36,211 nt of DNA from Candidatus Bathyarchaeota archaeon (GTDB lineage: Archaea > Thermoproteota > Bathyarchaeia > TCS64), in contig PBSW01000044.1 in NCBI GenBank assembly GCA_002726865.1, positions 1-36,211 on the forward strand. The letters are read 5' to 3'. The translations under genes and the position numbers were made by a program. Below the pieces are notes generated by a model. That model saw nothing but the letters and a program-made list of their open reading frames with translations. It had not been told where the DNA came from and searched no databases. This document shows positions 1 to 7,931 of the stretch, piece after piece (position 1 is the first letter of the stretch; every line of letters starts with the position of its first letter).

Positions 1-63
1 AAAAAGAATATCAAAGACTTCTGCACGAATAAGGAGACCTCCAGTTTCCGAGGGATTGAACAT
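1..63 (-). CDS. 5' end of an unidentified protein, runs off the window
   Basis: An ATG at 63-61 on the minus strand opens a frame that stays open for 21 codons to the window edge, beginning MFNPSETGGLLIRAE. An AGGTAA Shine-Dalgarno-like stretch lies directly before the ATG and an AT-rich TATA-like TCTTTTATCT lies further upstream, which favours a true gene start. Only the N-terminus is visible, so no family can be assigned; chance openness over 21 codons remains possible. Confidence 0.4.
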   Translation of the reverse strand, partial: MFNPSETGGLLIRAEVFDILF

Positions 64-170
64 GGTTACCTAAAAGATAAAAGAGATCATAGATGATTTC
101 TAGACTCCATTTTTCCTATGAATCTCGTTTAAAACTGACATCTTTTCCATTTTAAGGATTACTAGTAAAT

Positions 171-246
171 TGGTGCGGCCGCCGGGATTTGAACCCGGGA
201 CGTTGGCTTGGAAGGCCAAAATCATGCCAGACTTGACCACGGCCGC
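171..246 (-). tRNA. tRNA-Gly (anticodon UCC), CCA encoded
   Basis: On the minus strand a full cloverleaf folds: acceptor stem GCGGCCG/CGGCCGC, D stem GTCA/TGAT, anticodon stem TTGGC/GCCAA with loop CTTCCAA (anticodon TCC, glycine), a 4-base variable loop, and T stem CCGGG/CCCGG with loop TTCAAAT. The discriminator is A at 174 and the 3' CCA is encoded at 173-171. No intron is present in the anticodon loop. Confidence 0.97.
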
Positions 247-283
247 TTACCATCAAACATGTGCATGACCGTTAAAATGTTTC

Positions 284-736
284 TCAACCAGCTAGGGGGA
301 TTATAATCTCGATGGTGAAATCTTGAGCATCTAAATCCTCAGGGATATACATGATCTCAATGCTATGGAATTCGTTTGATGTTTCGTGTCCTTGATTCTC
401 GATATATTTCCGCAGGATTTTGTAACATTCCTCTTGAGAAGTATCCGTGTCCTTATAGACAAGAAAAGCCCCGCGGATCGAGGGGAAGACCTTAGTTTCA
501 AGCCCCACCACCGAACCATTGATTGGGACCATCAACTCCCTCCGAGTGTTTGTGTCTTTTGTAGGATCGTATTGGACTACCATTGAATGGATATATTTGT
601 CTACGTCGATAGAGTGCTGTCCGATGAGGAGACTCAAGAGCTGAGAAATAGCTGGCCCTTCAGATTCCCATGGCCTTAGCACTTTATACGCTACTTTGAT
701 GGGGTCGGTAGTTCTGATTCCTAAGTGTAGAATCAT
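284..736 (-). CDS. GyrI-like / AraC-type effector-binding domain protein
   Basis: A 150-residue protein that is a single stand-alone domain of the GyrI-like small-molecule-binding (SOUL/AraC effector) fold. The clearest sign is the C-terminal strand pattern PEDLDAQDFTIEIIIPL, the usual ending of this family (acidic linker, then a strand ending in IPL). The middle contains the family's typical GxFLVY strand, here GAFLVYKDTD near residues 89-98. No DNA-binding helix-turn-helix is attached, so it would bind or sequester a ligand rather than regulate directly; the ligand cannot be read from sequence. It lies downstream of no obvious partner and runs towards the tRNA gene. Start ATG at 736 is the first in frame. 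Confidence 0.75.
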   Translation of the reverse strand: MILHLGIRTTDPIKVAYKVLRPWESEGPAISQLLSLLIGQHSIDVDKYIHSMVVQYDPTKDTNTRRELMVPINGSVVGLETKVFPSIRGAFLVYKDTDTSQEECYKILRKYIENQGHETSNEFHSIEIMYIPEDLDAQDFTIEIIIPLAG

Positions 737-955
737 TTAGCGTTCACCTTAATTCCCGGCTCTTAGAGTTCCCTGAACTTTACACTCAATACATGTGAGC
801 CATTAAAAGGCATATCTCTATGAAAAATGCCATCTCTGCCGAGTCAAAAGACGATAGGACTCTATGTTCTTATCTACTTGCTTGAAAAATATTGTGTATC
901 TAGTGAAAACAACCCGTAGAAAAATATTTCAAAGACTTTAAACACTGTTCAAGAA

Positions 956-1744
956 ATGAACTGGTCCTTCTTTGTGCTCTACCTTGGAGGATTAGGTCTT
1001 GCAAGTGGCCTTGTGATGAGCCTTATCGGGGCTAGCGCAGTAATGGTAATCGTACCTGGCATCACAATCGTCCTCAATTATCCAATGCATAAAGCAATCG
1101 GCGTGAGCCTTCTAGTAGACGTTATTGCTTCTATGGCAGTCGGTTACGCATATTGGAGAAACGGGAATGTGGACCTGCGAGAGGGGCTCTGGATAGCTCT
1201 TGGCGCTATTGCCGGGGCTCAGTTTGGGGCGGGCATAACCGTTGAAATCCCCGGGACATTTTTGGCAATTGGCTACGGGGTTTGGATGATTGGGGCTGGG
1301 GCCACTATCTGGAAAAAGGGTCTTGATAGGACTAAGATAGCTGACCGTTTCTATAAATACATCAGATTCAAGACCCGGACGTGGCAAATAGTATTATGCA
1401 TCTTTCTGGGACTGCTGATCGGGCTCAATAGTGGCATTTTCGGGGCGGGGGGAGGGGGACTCATTATGCTTGTACTAATGTTCGTCCTAGACTATCCCAT
1501 CCACAGCGCCATAGGTACATCTACCGTAATTATGGCTATCACTGCAGCCTCCTCGACAACGGGCTACATGATGAGAGGAAACGTAGATGTCACCGCCAGT
1601 CTAATTGTGGCGGCGGGAACAGTAATTGGGGGTTTGTCTGGAGCCAAGTTCGTGAATTATGTTAGCGAAAGAAAACTCTCAAAAATAGTTGGGGGGATCT
1701 TCATGATTCTTGGGGTCGTAATGACGGTCCTTAGATTCTTCTAG
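956..1744 (+). CDS. TauE/SafE (TSUP) family membrane permease
   Basis: A 262-residue, very hydrophobic protein with about eight membrane segments arranged as two similar halves, as in TauE/SafE proteins that export sulfite or organosulfonates. Each half has a glycine-rich entry (GLASGLVMSLIGA near residue 15; GLNSGIFGAGGGGLIM near 160) followed by a YP(M/I)HxAIG motif (YPMHKAIGVS and YPIHSAIGTS), the internal repeat of the family. The ligand is not predictable; sulfite, sulfonate and other small anions are all known. AT-rich TATA-like sequence at about 921-942 lies just ahead of the ATG, suggesting a short or absent leader. The stop codon overlaps that of the convergent Taw1 gene within the palindrome CTAG. 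Confidence 0.88.
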   Translation: MNWSFFVLYLGGLGLASGLVMSLIGASAVMVIVPGITIVLNYPMHKAIGVSLLVDVIASMAVGYAYWRNGNVDLREGLWIALGAIAGAQFGAGITVEIPGTFLAIGYGVWMIGAGATIWKKGLDRTKIADRFYKYIRFKTRTWQIVLCIFLGLLIGLNSGIFGAGGGGLIMLVLMFVLDYPIHSAIGTSTVIMAITAASSTTGYMMRGNVDVTASLIVAAGTVIGGLSGAKFVNYVSERKLSKIVGGIFMILGVVMTVLRFF

Positions 1745-2706
1745 AAAAACTGAATCGCGTTTTCGAGCCTGCTGAGCAGAACAATAGAGCTCAAGGGTTG
1801 CTCATCTATTATATTGTAGCCGGACTCTTTTGATAGTTTTTTAGCGAAAGATCGGATGTCTTTGTGCCACGCCATCTCGTTATATCCAAAGCGTTTCCTG
1901 GCGTAGCCTACTGACATTGCTGCCTTTGTCTCGATATAGGTGGGGTAAGAGACTTTTGCTATCTTCGCGTAGCCAACGGGGTTATGCATATTGAGCTTGG
2001 GAATAAGGGTGTGCCGGATTACAGTAGGGCAACTAAAGCTCCTGAGGAGTTCTAAAGTTTCGTTGAGCCTTTTCCATCCATCCGATATCAACGGTCTACA
2101 GGTCCGATTATAAGTCTCCTCATCGGGAGCGCAAACGCTGACATAAAGTTGGGTCGGCTCTGTTGAAAGCTTTGAAATTGCATTAGGGTCAAGACCGTTG
2201 GTCACGATGAATACTGACTTGAAACCATTATCGTAGAATGCCTCGATAAGCTCCCCGAGCCTGGGATAGAGTGTAGGTTCACCCTCAAGGCTTATTGCTG
2301 CATGGTATGGCTCATTGGCCTGCCTCCACATTTCACTTGTAACTTTTGGATTTCCCCCGAATCCACTGATAGCCTTTCTATGGGCCGCAAGACACCCTTC
2401 CACGATTGTTTCAGGGTCGCCAGACTCAGCAGCGGGGAATCTGGATTGATCCCATATTGCGCCTATGGTTTCTGGGGTGGCCCTCCAGCAAAATAGGCAG
2501 CTCTGTGTGCACCGGCCAAGGCTAGGGGTCATCTGAAGACACCTATGGCTGGGTACACCATAGAACCTTTGCTTGTAACAATGTTCCCGACCCCCGGTTC
2601 TGAGGCTCTTTTTTGCCCAATGGCATATTTTAACAGCACTGTGGTTTCCCACCAAGCGGTACCCCTGGTGCTGGTAAAGTTTCTTTAGTTCCAATGGGGC
2701 GCTCAA
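1741..2706 (-). CDS. taw1: tRNA 4-demethylwyosine synthase (Taw1/TYW1), radical SAM
   Basis: Archaeal Taw1 makes the tricyclic imidazopurine of wyosine at G37 of tRNA-Phe from N1-methylguanosine and pyruvate by radical SAM chemistry. The 321-residue protein has the radical-SAM cluster motif CTQSCLFC (C66, C70, C73) and the three upstream cysteines (C28, C43, C56) that hold the second 4Fe-4S cluster in this family. The stretches LEGEPTLYP and FIVTNG follow, and length fits archaeal Taw1. It is the last gene in a leftward series after the fumarase pair, but the 338-base gap with a strong hairpin suggests its own promoter. The flavodoxin domain of eukaryotic TYW1 is absent, as usual in archaea. 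Trm5 and Taw2 are not in the window. Confidence 0.93.
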   Translation of the reverse strand: MSAPLELKKLYQHQGYRLVGNHSAVKICHWAKKSLRTGGREHCYKQRFYGVPSHRCLQMTPSLGRCTQSCLFCWRATPETIGAIWDQSRFPAAESGDPETIVEGCLAAHRKAISGFGGNPKVTSEMWRQANEPYHAAISLEGEPTLYPRLGELIEAFYDNGFKSVFIVTNGLDPNAISKLSTEPTQLYVSVCAPDEETYNRTCRPLISDGWKRLNETLELLRSFSCPTVIRHTLIPKLNMHNPVGYAKIAKVSYPTYIETKAAMSVGYARKRFGYNEMAWHKDIRSFAKKLSKESGYNIIDEQPLSSIVLLSRLENAIQFF

Positions 2707-2847
2707 ATCTACATCAGTATCCGCATAGATTCAAGTCCTTTTCGTCGCCTGAGTAAGTGGGGTATTTCCTGTATCATTATCTCCCCTATTTAGCCCCCGT
2801 AGATGTTGCCTTTAGAGTGTCTGGGACGCAGCAAAAGGCGCGACCGC

Positions 2848-2879
2848 CCCAGAGGGTGCTCAGCATCAGACCCTCTGGG
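2848..2879 (-). ncRNA. Strong hairpin, candidate structured RNA between fumarase and taw1
   Basis: A perfect 10-bp inverted repeat (CCCAGAGGGT at 2848-2857 with ACCCTCTGGG at 2870-2879) encloses a 12-base loop. Read on the minus strand the loop is CTGATGCTGAGC, which contains UGAUG and CUGA like the L7Ae-binding K-loop of archaeal box RNAs. Flanking AAGGC/GCCTT could form a lower stem, but no ACA box sits at the expected place. Alternatives are a terminator for the fumarase genes or a leader element of taw1. The rest of 2707-3044 shows no convincing gene. Confidence 0.35.
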
Positions 2880-3044
2880 TTGCCTTGTAGCCTGACATCT
2901 ATTATATTCATTGCACTTTTCACGCACGCGATTCGAATAATTTTCCTTAAGGCCTCCCTTGAGATCACTCATGACTATCAATCTTAGATGGGAGTTGTAT
3001 ATGTTTTTACTCTTTCCGAGTATAATAGCCCCCTTTTGCTGTCC

Positions 3045-3929
3045 TTATGCGATCTTATCTATATGGACCTTACCTTGAGCCGAAATCAAGGCTCTTGAGT
3101 GTCTAAGCGCCCAGCAACTTATAACCAATCCAACAGGGAGAGAGGCAGGATGTCTTGCAGCTATCTCGATGTGGAGGTCGAGGGCCGTCGGTCCTTCACC
3201 CAGTCCCATGACCCCTATTCCTAACTGGTTGACTTTTTCGAGGAGCTCATATTCTATTGCTGAAACATCGGGGTTCTCATTTCTCGATTTGAAAGGCTTC
3301 AGCAAAGCTTTTTTCGCTAGGGTCATGCAGAGGTCCTCTCCTCCCCCGATTCCTACACCGACAAAGTAGGGAGGGCAGGCTAGGGACCCTGCTTCTGCAA
3401 GGGCTTCTATAACGAACTGCTTGATCCCTCTCCATCCCTGACTAGGCTTGAGCATTCTATAAGCGGCTACATTGGTGCTTCCTCCGCCTTTAGGCATCAC
3501 AATGATCTCTAAGTCTTCTCCAGGTACGAGGTCGATATAGATGATGGGCACGTGCCCATTGAGCCCGACGTTATCCCCTGTGTTTCCTTTGAATATGTCT
3601 ACAGCGTTAGGTCGGAGGGGGACTATCTCCGTTGATCTACGAGTCGCTTTTATCAGCATCTCTTTTACCTTAGACCTGATGGGGAATCCATCCCCCACAT
3701 TGATTAGAAAAGCTATTATGCCCGTGTCTTGACACATCGGCTTGGATCTATCCTGGGCCAGAGTGATATTATCAAGGATGTTCATTATCTGGGCCCTTCC
3801 CACAGACCCAACCAAATCCTCCAGACCTTCCTTAATAGCCCTGATGTACTCAACTGGGAATTCGGTAGCCGCAATTCTTAGCAGCTCGACAGTAGTATCC
3901 TCAACGATCTTTTCTAGAGCTAAACTCAT
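3045..3929 (-). CDS. Class I fumarate hydratase, alpha (N-terminal type) subunit
   Basis: This is the 4Fe-4S subunit of the two-component, oxygen-sensitive class I fumarase / L(+)-tartrate dehydratase family, interconverting fumarate and malate. The 294-residue protein carries the cluster-binding cysteines in MCQDTGIIAF (about residue 62), in ACPPYFVGVG and in VISCWALRHS, plus the conserved GGGSTN stretch. Its ATG overlaps the stop of the beta subunit by 4 bases (ATGA), so translation is coupled. The order here is beta then alpha. Tartrate dehydratase belongs to the same family and cannot be excluded from sequence alone, but the divergent malic enzyme next door favours fumarate/malate. Confidence 0.92.
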   Translation of the reverse strand: MSLALEKIVEDTTVELLRIAATEFPVEYIRAIKEGLEDLVGSVGRAQIMNILDNITLAQDRSKPMCQDTGIIAFLINVGDGFPIRSKVKEMLIKATRRSTEIVPLRPNAVDIFKGNTGDNVGLNGHVPIIYIDLVPGEDLEIIVMPKGGGSTNVAAYRMLKPSQGWRGIKQFVIEALAEAGSLACPPYFVGVGIGGGEDLCMTLAKKALLKPFKSRNENPDVSAIEYELLEKVNQLGIGVMGLGEGPTALDLHIEIAARHPASLPVGLVISCWALRHSRALISAQGKVHIDKIA

Positions 3930-4525
3930 TCCTTCATCTCAGCTAAAATTTTTTTCATTCTTTTAGTTACTTTGGCATTGATCTCTTTAGTCACGTTCCT
4001 CCCGTGGCTATCAATTGTTACTATCATTGGACCAAAATTATCAACGTCGTAGACCCATAAGCACTCTGGCATACCTAACTCGTCGAGCCAGAAAACATCC
4101 CTCACTTTCTTGATCCCTCTAACTGCTAAAAGGGCTGCTCCTCCAGTGAAAGCGCCGTACACACATCCATGCTCTTGACATGCCTTAGATGTTCGATCTC
4201 CCATGCCTCCTTTCCCTATGATGATAGCAGGGCGAAACGCTTCGATGAAATTGTCTTGGAAGATCTCCATTCTAGCAGATGTAGTGGGGCCTGCCGCGAT
4301 AACGGTCCATTCCCCCGCTACCTTCTTCATTATGGGGCCGCAATGGAAAATGCCGATCCCTTCGAAATTGACAGGCAATCTTTCTCCTTTTTCGTTGAGC
4401 TCTAGAGACTTAAGATGTGCCTCGTCCCTTGCCGTGATGATTGTTCCCGTTACGTAAATGAGGTCTCCTATTCTGAGCTTCCTGATCTCGTCCTCTCTCA
4501 CCGGCGTCTTGAGGTGATACTCCAT
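3926..4525 (-). CDS. Class I fumarate hydratase, beta (C-terminal type) subunit
   Basis: The 199-residue partner of the downstream alpha subunit, forming the C-terminal swivelling half of class I fumarase. It has the family opening LKTP followed by IRKLRIGDLIYVTGTI, then TARDEAH and the GP(T)TSARME motif, and KGGMGD. The open frame continues 6 codons upstream to a TTG at 4543, but the ATG at 4525 is preferred because the protein then starts MEYHLKTP like its homologues and an AT-rich TATA-like element (about 4552-4570) sits at leaderless distance. Together the two genes form an operon pointing away from malic enzyme. Confidence 0.92.
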   Translation of the reverse strand: MEYHLKTPVREDEIRKLRIGDLIYVTGTIITARDEAHLKSLELNEKGERLPVNFEGIGIFHCGPIMKKVAGEWTVIAAGPTTSARMEIFQDNFIEAFRPAIIIGKGGMGDRTSKACQEHGCVYGAFTGGAALLAVRGIKKVRDVFWLDELGMPECLWVYDVDNFGPMIVTIDSHGRNVTKEINAKVTKRMKKILAEMKE

Positions 4526-4882
4526 CTCTTGAACACTTTTCAATACTCGGATTAAATTAATTAAAAGTTCTAATAGGAGACCCTAGGCATTTTTGTGTTA
4601 TAGTAATAATTAAAATATTGCAGCAATTTACCTCTTAGGTATATGCCAGGCAAGTTGGAGCACTAAATCACGCGCGATGTTAACTGCATCATCATGACTC
4701 AGCTAAGCTATATTTATACTTATAGGAAATTGAAGCGAATCTTCCAGATATTCCGCAAGATAGTTGAGGTTGAGAGCCTCCGATAAAATGAGGTCCGGAA
4801 AAACCTGAAAGAAGGTCTCGTTTCGAGCGCCAGTTCATAGTTCTTTTATATACATTTATCTTTGATCTGGAGGGATACTAAA
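4526..4882. promoter_or_regulatory. Divergent promoter region, fumarase versus malic enzyme
   Basis: A gene-free spacer between two divergent transcription units. On the plus side a clear TATA element (ttttatata, 4844-4852) lies about 35 bases before the malic enzyme ATG, with GGAGGG at 4869-4874. On the minus side the AT-rich run around 4552-4572 would serve the fumarase operon. The middle holds a CG-rich block, cacgcgcga at 4669-4677, of a type that recurs in other spacers of this window. Confidence 0.6.
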
Positions 4883-6223
4883 ATGGAAGTCACAAAGGAA
4901 GATCTCATTACAAAAGCCTCCAAGTGGAGTAAGATCGCCCCGCCCTACCATGCATTCTACAGGGGAAAGGTTGAGGTTATGCCGAAGTGTGCTATCCGGA
5001 GCCTCCAAGACTTTTCTATCTGGTACACCCCGGGGGTCGCTCAGTCATGTAGGGATATTGAGAAAGATTTAGGGCAGGCCTTCGAGCAGACAAGCAAATG
5101 GAACTACGTTGGAGTGGTTTCTGACGGGACACGGGTACTCGGACTCGGAGATATTGGGGCTCATGCAGGGATGCCTGTCATGGAGGGCAAGGCCCTCATC
5201 TTCAAATATCTTGGGGGAGTTGATGCTTTTCCCATCTGTCTCGCCACAAAGGACCCACAGGAGATCATCCAGGCCGTTAAGTGGCTGGAACCCACCTTCG
5301 GCGGGATAAACCTTGAGGACTTTTCAAAGCCTAAGTGTTTCGACATTCTGGATACTCTCAGGAACGAGATGCCCATCCCTGTTTGGCATGACGACCAGCA
5401 GGGAACCGCCGCCGTCGTCCTGGCAGGGGTAATCAATGCCTTGAAAGTCGTTGGAAAAAAGATGAGCAATGCCAAGTTTACCATCGTCGGCAGTGGAGCT
5501 GCTAATACTAGGTCCTTCTATATCCTAGAGTCCGCAGGAGTCAACCCTAAAAATGTAATCATTGTGGATAGCCGAGGAACGCTCCACCATAACAGAGGAG
5601 ATCTCAAAGGTACGTATAAATGGCCCATGACGCTCAAAACGAACCCTGACGGGATCGAGGGAGATAAAACGGAAGCAATGAAGGGAAGTGATATCGTCAT
5701 AGCCGCTTCTAGGCCTGGTCCAGGAGTCATCAAGCCTAATGAAGTAGCATTGATGGCCGACGACGCTATCGTTTTTGCCTGTGCTAACCCTATTCCAGAG
5801 ATCTGGCCTTGGGAGGCTAAGGAATCAGGTGCTAAAGTCGTTGCAACGGGGCGTAGCGACTTCCCTAACCAAGTGAATAACAGCCTCGTTTTTCCCGCAA
5901 TATTTAGAGGTGCTCTTGACGTTAGGGCAAAAACCATCTCAGACGAGATGTGCATTGCTTCAGCTATTGAGCTAGCCAAATATGCCGAGGACAAAGGGAT
6001 CAATGAAGAGTATATCCTCCCTACTATGAGTGAGTGGGAAATCTACCCCCGCCAGGCAGTAGAGACAGGTCTTACAGCCATCAAACAGGGACTTGCAAAG
6101 AGAAAGTTAAGCAGGCAGGAACTCTATGAGCACGCTGATTATATTATTGGGAGAACCCATAAGATCGTTGAGCTCCTCATGAAACAGGGATTCATCGAGG
6201 CTCCTCCCCCTGAGCCCGTGTGA
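4883..6223 (+). CDS. Malic enzyme (malate dehydrogenase, oxaloacetate-decarboxylating)
   Basis: Oxidatively decarboxylates malate to pyruvate and CO2 using NAD(P)+. The 446-residue protein has the short prokaryotic malic-enzyme layout: N-terminal malic domain with WYTPGVAQSC and GDIGAHAGMPVMEGKALI, then the divalent-metal/substrate motif PVWHDDQQGTAAV, and a Rossmann domain with VGSGAAN. It lacks the C-terminal phosphotransacetylase-like domain of bacterial MaeB. The frame is open from a TTG at 4862, but GGAGGG at 4869-4874 stands 8 bases before the ATG at 4883, which decides the start. Divergent from the fumarase operon, it completes a fumarate-malate-pyruvate route. NAD versus NADP preference cannot be told. 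Confidence 0.94.
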   Translation: MEVTKEDLITKASKWSKIAPPYHAFYRGKVEVMPKCAIRSLQDFSIWYTPGVAQSCRDIEKDLGQAFEQTSKWNYVGVVSDGTRVLGLGDIGAHAGMPVMEGKALIFKYLGGVDAFPICLATKDPQEIIQAVKWLEPTFGGINLEDFSKPKCFDILDTLRNEMPIPVWHDDQQGTAAVVLAGVINALKVVGKKMSNAKFTIVGSGAANTRSFYILESAGVNPKNVIIVDSRGTLHHNRGDLKGTYKWPMTLKTNPDGIEGDKTEAMKGSDIVIAASRPGPGVIKPNEVALMADDAIVFACANPIPEIWPWEAKESGAKVVATGRSDFPNQVNNSLVFPAIFRGALDVRAKTISDEMCIASAIELAKYAEDKGINEEYILPTMSEWEIYPRQAVETGLTAIKQGLAKRKLSRQELYEHADYIIGRTHKIVELLMKQGFIEAPPPEPV

Positions 6224-6281
6224 GCATGAATTTAAACACTAATATTTTTATCCTCCCCCTGTGGCATTTATTCGAATAAAG

Positions 6282-6494
6282 ATGCCATCATATTGTACTG
6301 ACTGCGGTGGTGAACTTATCTGGGACCGGAAGCAGAGGATGCACAGTTGCAAGAGCTGCGGTACAATGTTCACAGAATCTGAGTTTTCTGAAGCTATGGA
6401 TAAGCGCTTTGAGAGGCCTGAAGATGACGAAGACAAAAGACGCAAACGCCACAGTGATTATCTTGATTGGTGGACAAGCAGCAAAAAAAAGTAG
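6282..6494 (+). CDS. Small zinc-ribbon protein
   Basis: A 70-residue protein with one zinc ribbon, CTDCGGEL...CKSCGTMF, four cysteines within the first 30 residues, then an acidic segment and a basic, lysine-rich tail. Such mini-ribbons occur in archaeal transcription or translation accessory proteins but no specific family is recognisable. The frame opens at a GTG at 6261; the ATG at 6282 is chosen because it places the protein start directly before the ribbon and lies at near-leaderless distance from the TATA-like atatttttat at 6242-6251. Function unknown. Confidence 0.75.
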   Translation: MPSYCTDCGGELIWDRKQRMHSCKSCGTMFTESEFSEAMDKRFERPEDDEDKRRKRHSDYLDWWTSSKKK

Positions 6495-6621
6495 GATTTA
6501 CCGTAAATTAAAAATCTGATCAACCCTGTATATTCTCTTTGTTCTAGAAAATATGGAAAGTTACCTCGAACGCTTAATAATCTGGATGAGAACTAGTTAA
6601 TATATTACAGGTGTACAACAT

Positions 6622-7275
6622 TTGGTTTTTCCCGTAGAAAGTGAGGATAGAGCGCTCCGTAACATCCTTATGATCTGTCAGGATCACGCTAGACTTGTCG
6701 TTGAAATCTATCGCCGGGTCCTCGTGATGATAGATGGCCTAGTGAAACATAAGTATGGAGGCATAAAAGAGAGCGTTGATGGGGTTCAGAAGATACGATC
6801 TGAGGCAATAACTATTAAACTGGCCATCATAAAGGAGCTCCGCTCCTCAAGGACTCTCTTGTTTAACCGAGAGGATTTTTATCGCCTAGTTGTCAAACAG
6901 TCCGAGGTTATTGATCACGCAGAGTCAGTGGGGGTTCGCATTGGGGCAATAGGGGAGAATAACTGGAAGATCCCTTCCCAGATCGGTGTTAATCTCTTAG
7001 ACCTAGCTGACGCCGCCTTCGATGCTCTTATCAAGCTCAGGGAAAGTCTCATTAGCCTTGGGTTCAACTCTGAGCGTTCCCTCGTTCTAACCAGCGAATT
7101 AGACGAACTAGAACGAAAGGTAGATGTGCTCTATAGAATCCTTGATCTCTCGATTATAACCAGTCAGGAAGAACTACCCCTTATATTTACTCTCCGAGAC
7201 GTTTCTATGAAGCTCGAAGAGATGATCGATGCTGCTGTCGAGGAGGCCGACCTCATCAGAATCCTCGCCCTCTGA
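6622..7275 (+). CDS. DUF47 / PhoU-like helical protein
   Basis: A 217-residue, almost wholly alpha-helical protein matching the DUF47 (PhoU-like, TIGR00153-type) pattern: long amphipathic helices with conserved acidic stretches, including DLADAAFDALIKL and a C-terminal EEMIDAAVEEADLIR. Family members often sit beside PiT phosphate transporters and act in phosphate regulation; no transporter is present here, so that role is not supported by context. The start is a TTG at 6622 with AGGTG ahead; no ATG occurs before residue 17. One base separates its stop from the EndA start, so the two are surely co-transcribed. Confidence 0.75.
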   Translation: MVFPVESEDRALRNILMICQDHARLVVEIYRRVLVMIDGLVKHKYGGIKESVDGVQKIRSEAITIKLAIIKELRSSRTLLFNREDFYRLVVKQSEVIDHAESVGVRIGAIGENNWKIPSQIGVNLLDLADAAFDALIKLRESLISLGFNSERSLVLTSELDELERKVDVLYRILDLSIITSQEELPLIFTLRDVSMKLEEMIDAAVEEADLIRILAL

Positions 7276-7276
7276 A

Positions 7277-7840
7277 ATGAATATCAAAAATAACCTACTC
7301 GCCAGCGTAGAGGCCCTCATGGATGGTCGCTTGGTGGTATGGTCTCCACAAGAGAGCCGGAGTCTTTACGCCCACAATTATTATGGTAAACCATTGGGGA
7401 TACCTAAACCTAAGGAAGACTTTAATGCACCTCTTATTCTTGATCCAATAGAAGGAATCTATCTCCTTGAAAGGATGATGATCTGCGTATATCGAGGAGA
7501 TAGGGAAAACGAAGTAGGTTTAGATGAACTCATAAAGTCCGCATCTGGGATGCTTGATGGATTTAAAGAGAGATATCAGGTTTACAAAGTTTTGAGAGAT
7601 AAGGGGTTCATTGTCACCCCTGGGATCAAGTACGGATGTGATTTTGCGGTGTACGAGAAGGGCCCAGGAATTGATCATGCTCCGTACATGATCAAGGTAA
7701 AGCGAGAAGAGGAATGTCTTACAGCAGCCGAGATTGTAGAGGCAGGCAGGCTTGCAACCAGTGTCCGGAAAACGTTTATTATCGCTATGGTAGATGCTAG
7801 AGTAGTAAGATTTCTGAGCTTTAAATGGTGGCGACCTTGA
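7277..7840 (+). CDS. endA: tRNA-splicing endonuclease EndA
   Basis: Cuts archaeal tRNA and rRNA introns at bulge-helix-bulge structures. The 187-residue protein is the size of the homotetrameric (alpha4) class. The catalytic triad is visible: Tyr126 in DFAVYEKG, His134 in GIDHAPY and Lys165 in SVRKTF. The YGCDF strand and the acidic L10 loop before it fit the family. An upstream extension of the frame to 7229 overlaps the DUF47 gene and is rejected; ATG 7277 starts MNIKNN one base after the previous stop. Sharing an operon with a DUF47 protein has no obvious functional reason. Confidence 0.93.
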   Translation: MNIKNNLLASVEALMDGRLVVWSPQESRSLYAHNYYGKPLGIPKPKEDFNAPLILDPIEGIYLLERMMICVYRGDRENEVGLDELIKSASGMLDGFKERYQVYKVLRDKGFIVTPGIKYGCDFAVYEKGPGIDHAPYMIKVKREEECLTAAEIVEAGRLATSVRKTFIIAMVDARVVRFLSFKWWRP

Positions 7841-7931
7841 TGGAATCGAGTATATGCTCTGAAATCTTTTGAAAAATCTTTTTCGTGGATATCTGAAAAG
7901 TTCTATAAACGAGGAAGGCAATCAGAATTAA

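Noticed and set aside
2757..2987. Three overlapping 60-76 codon frames on both strands between taw1 and fumarase
   Set aside because: They overlap one another across the strong hairpin, have no motif and no ribosome-binding sites.
4660..4720. Possible C/D box guide RNA from ATGATGA and CTGA on the minus strand
   Set aside because: Only an internal D'/C'-like pair is found; the outer C and D boxes are missing at the right distances.
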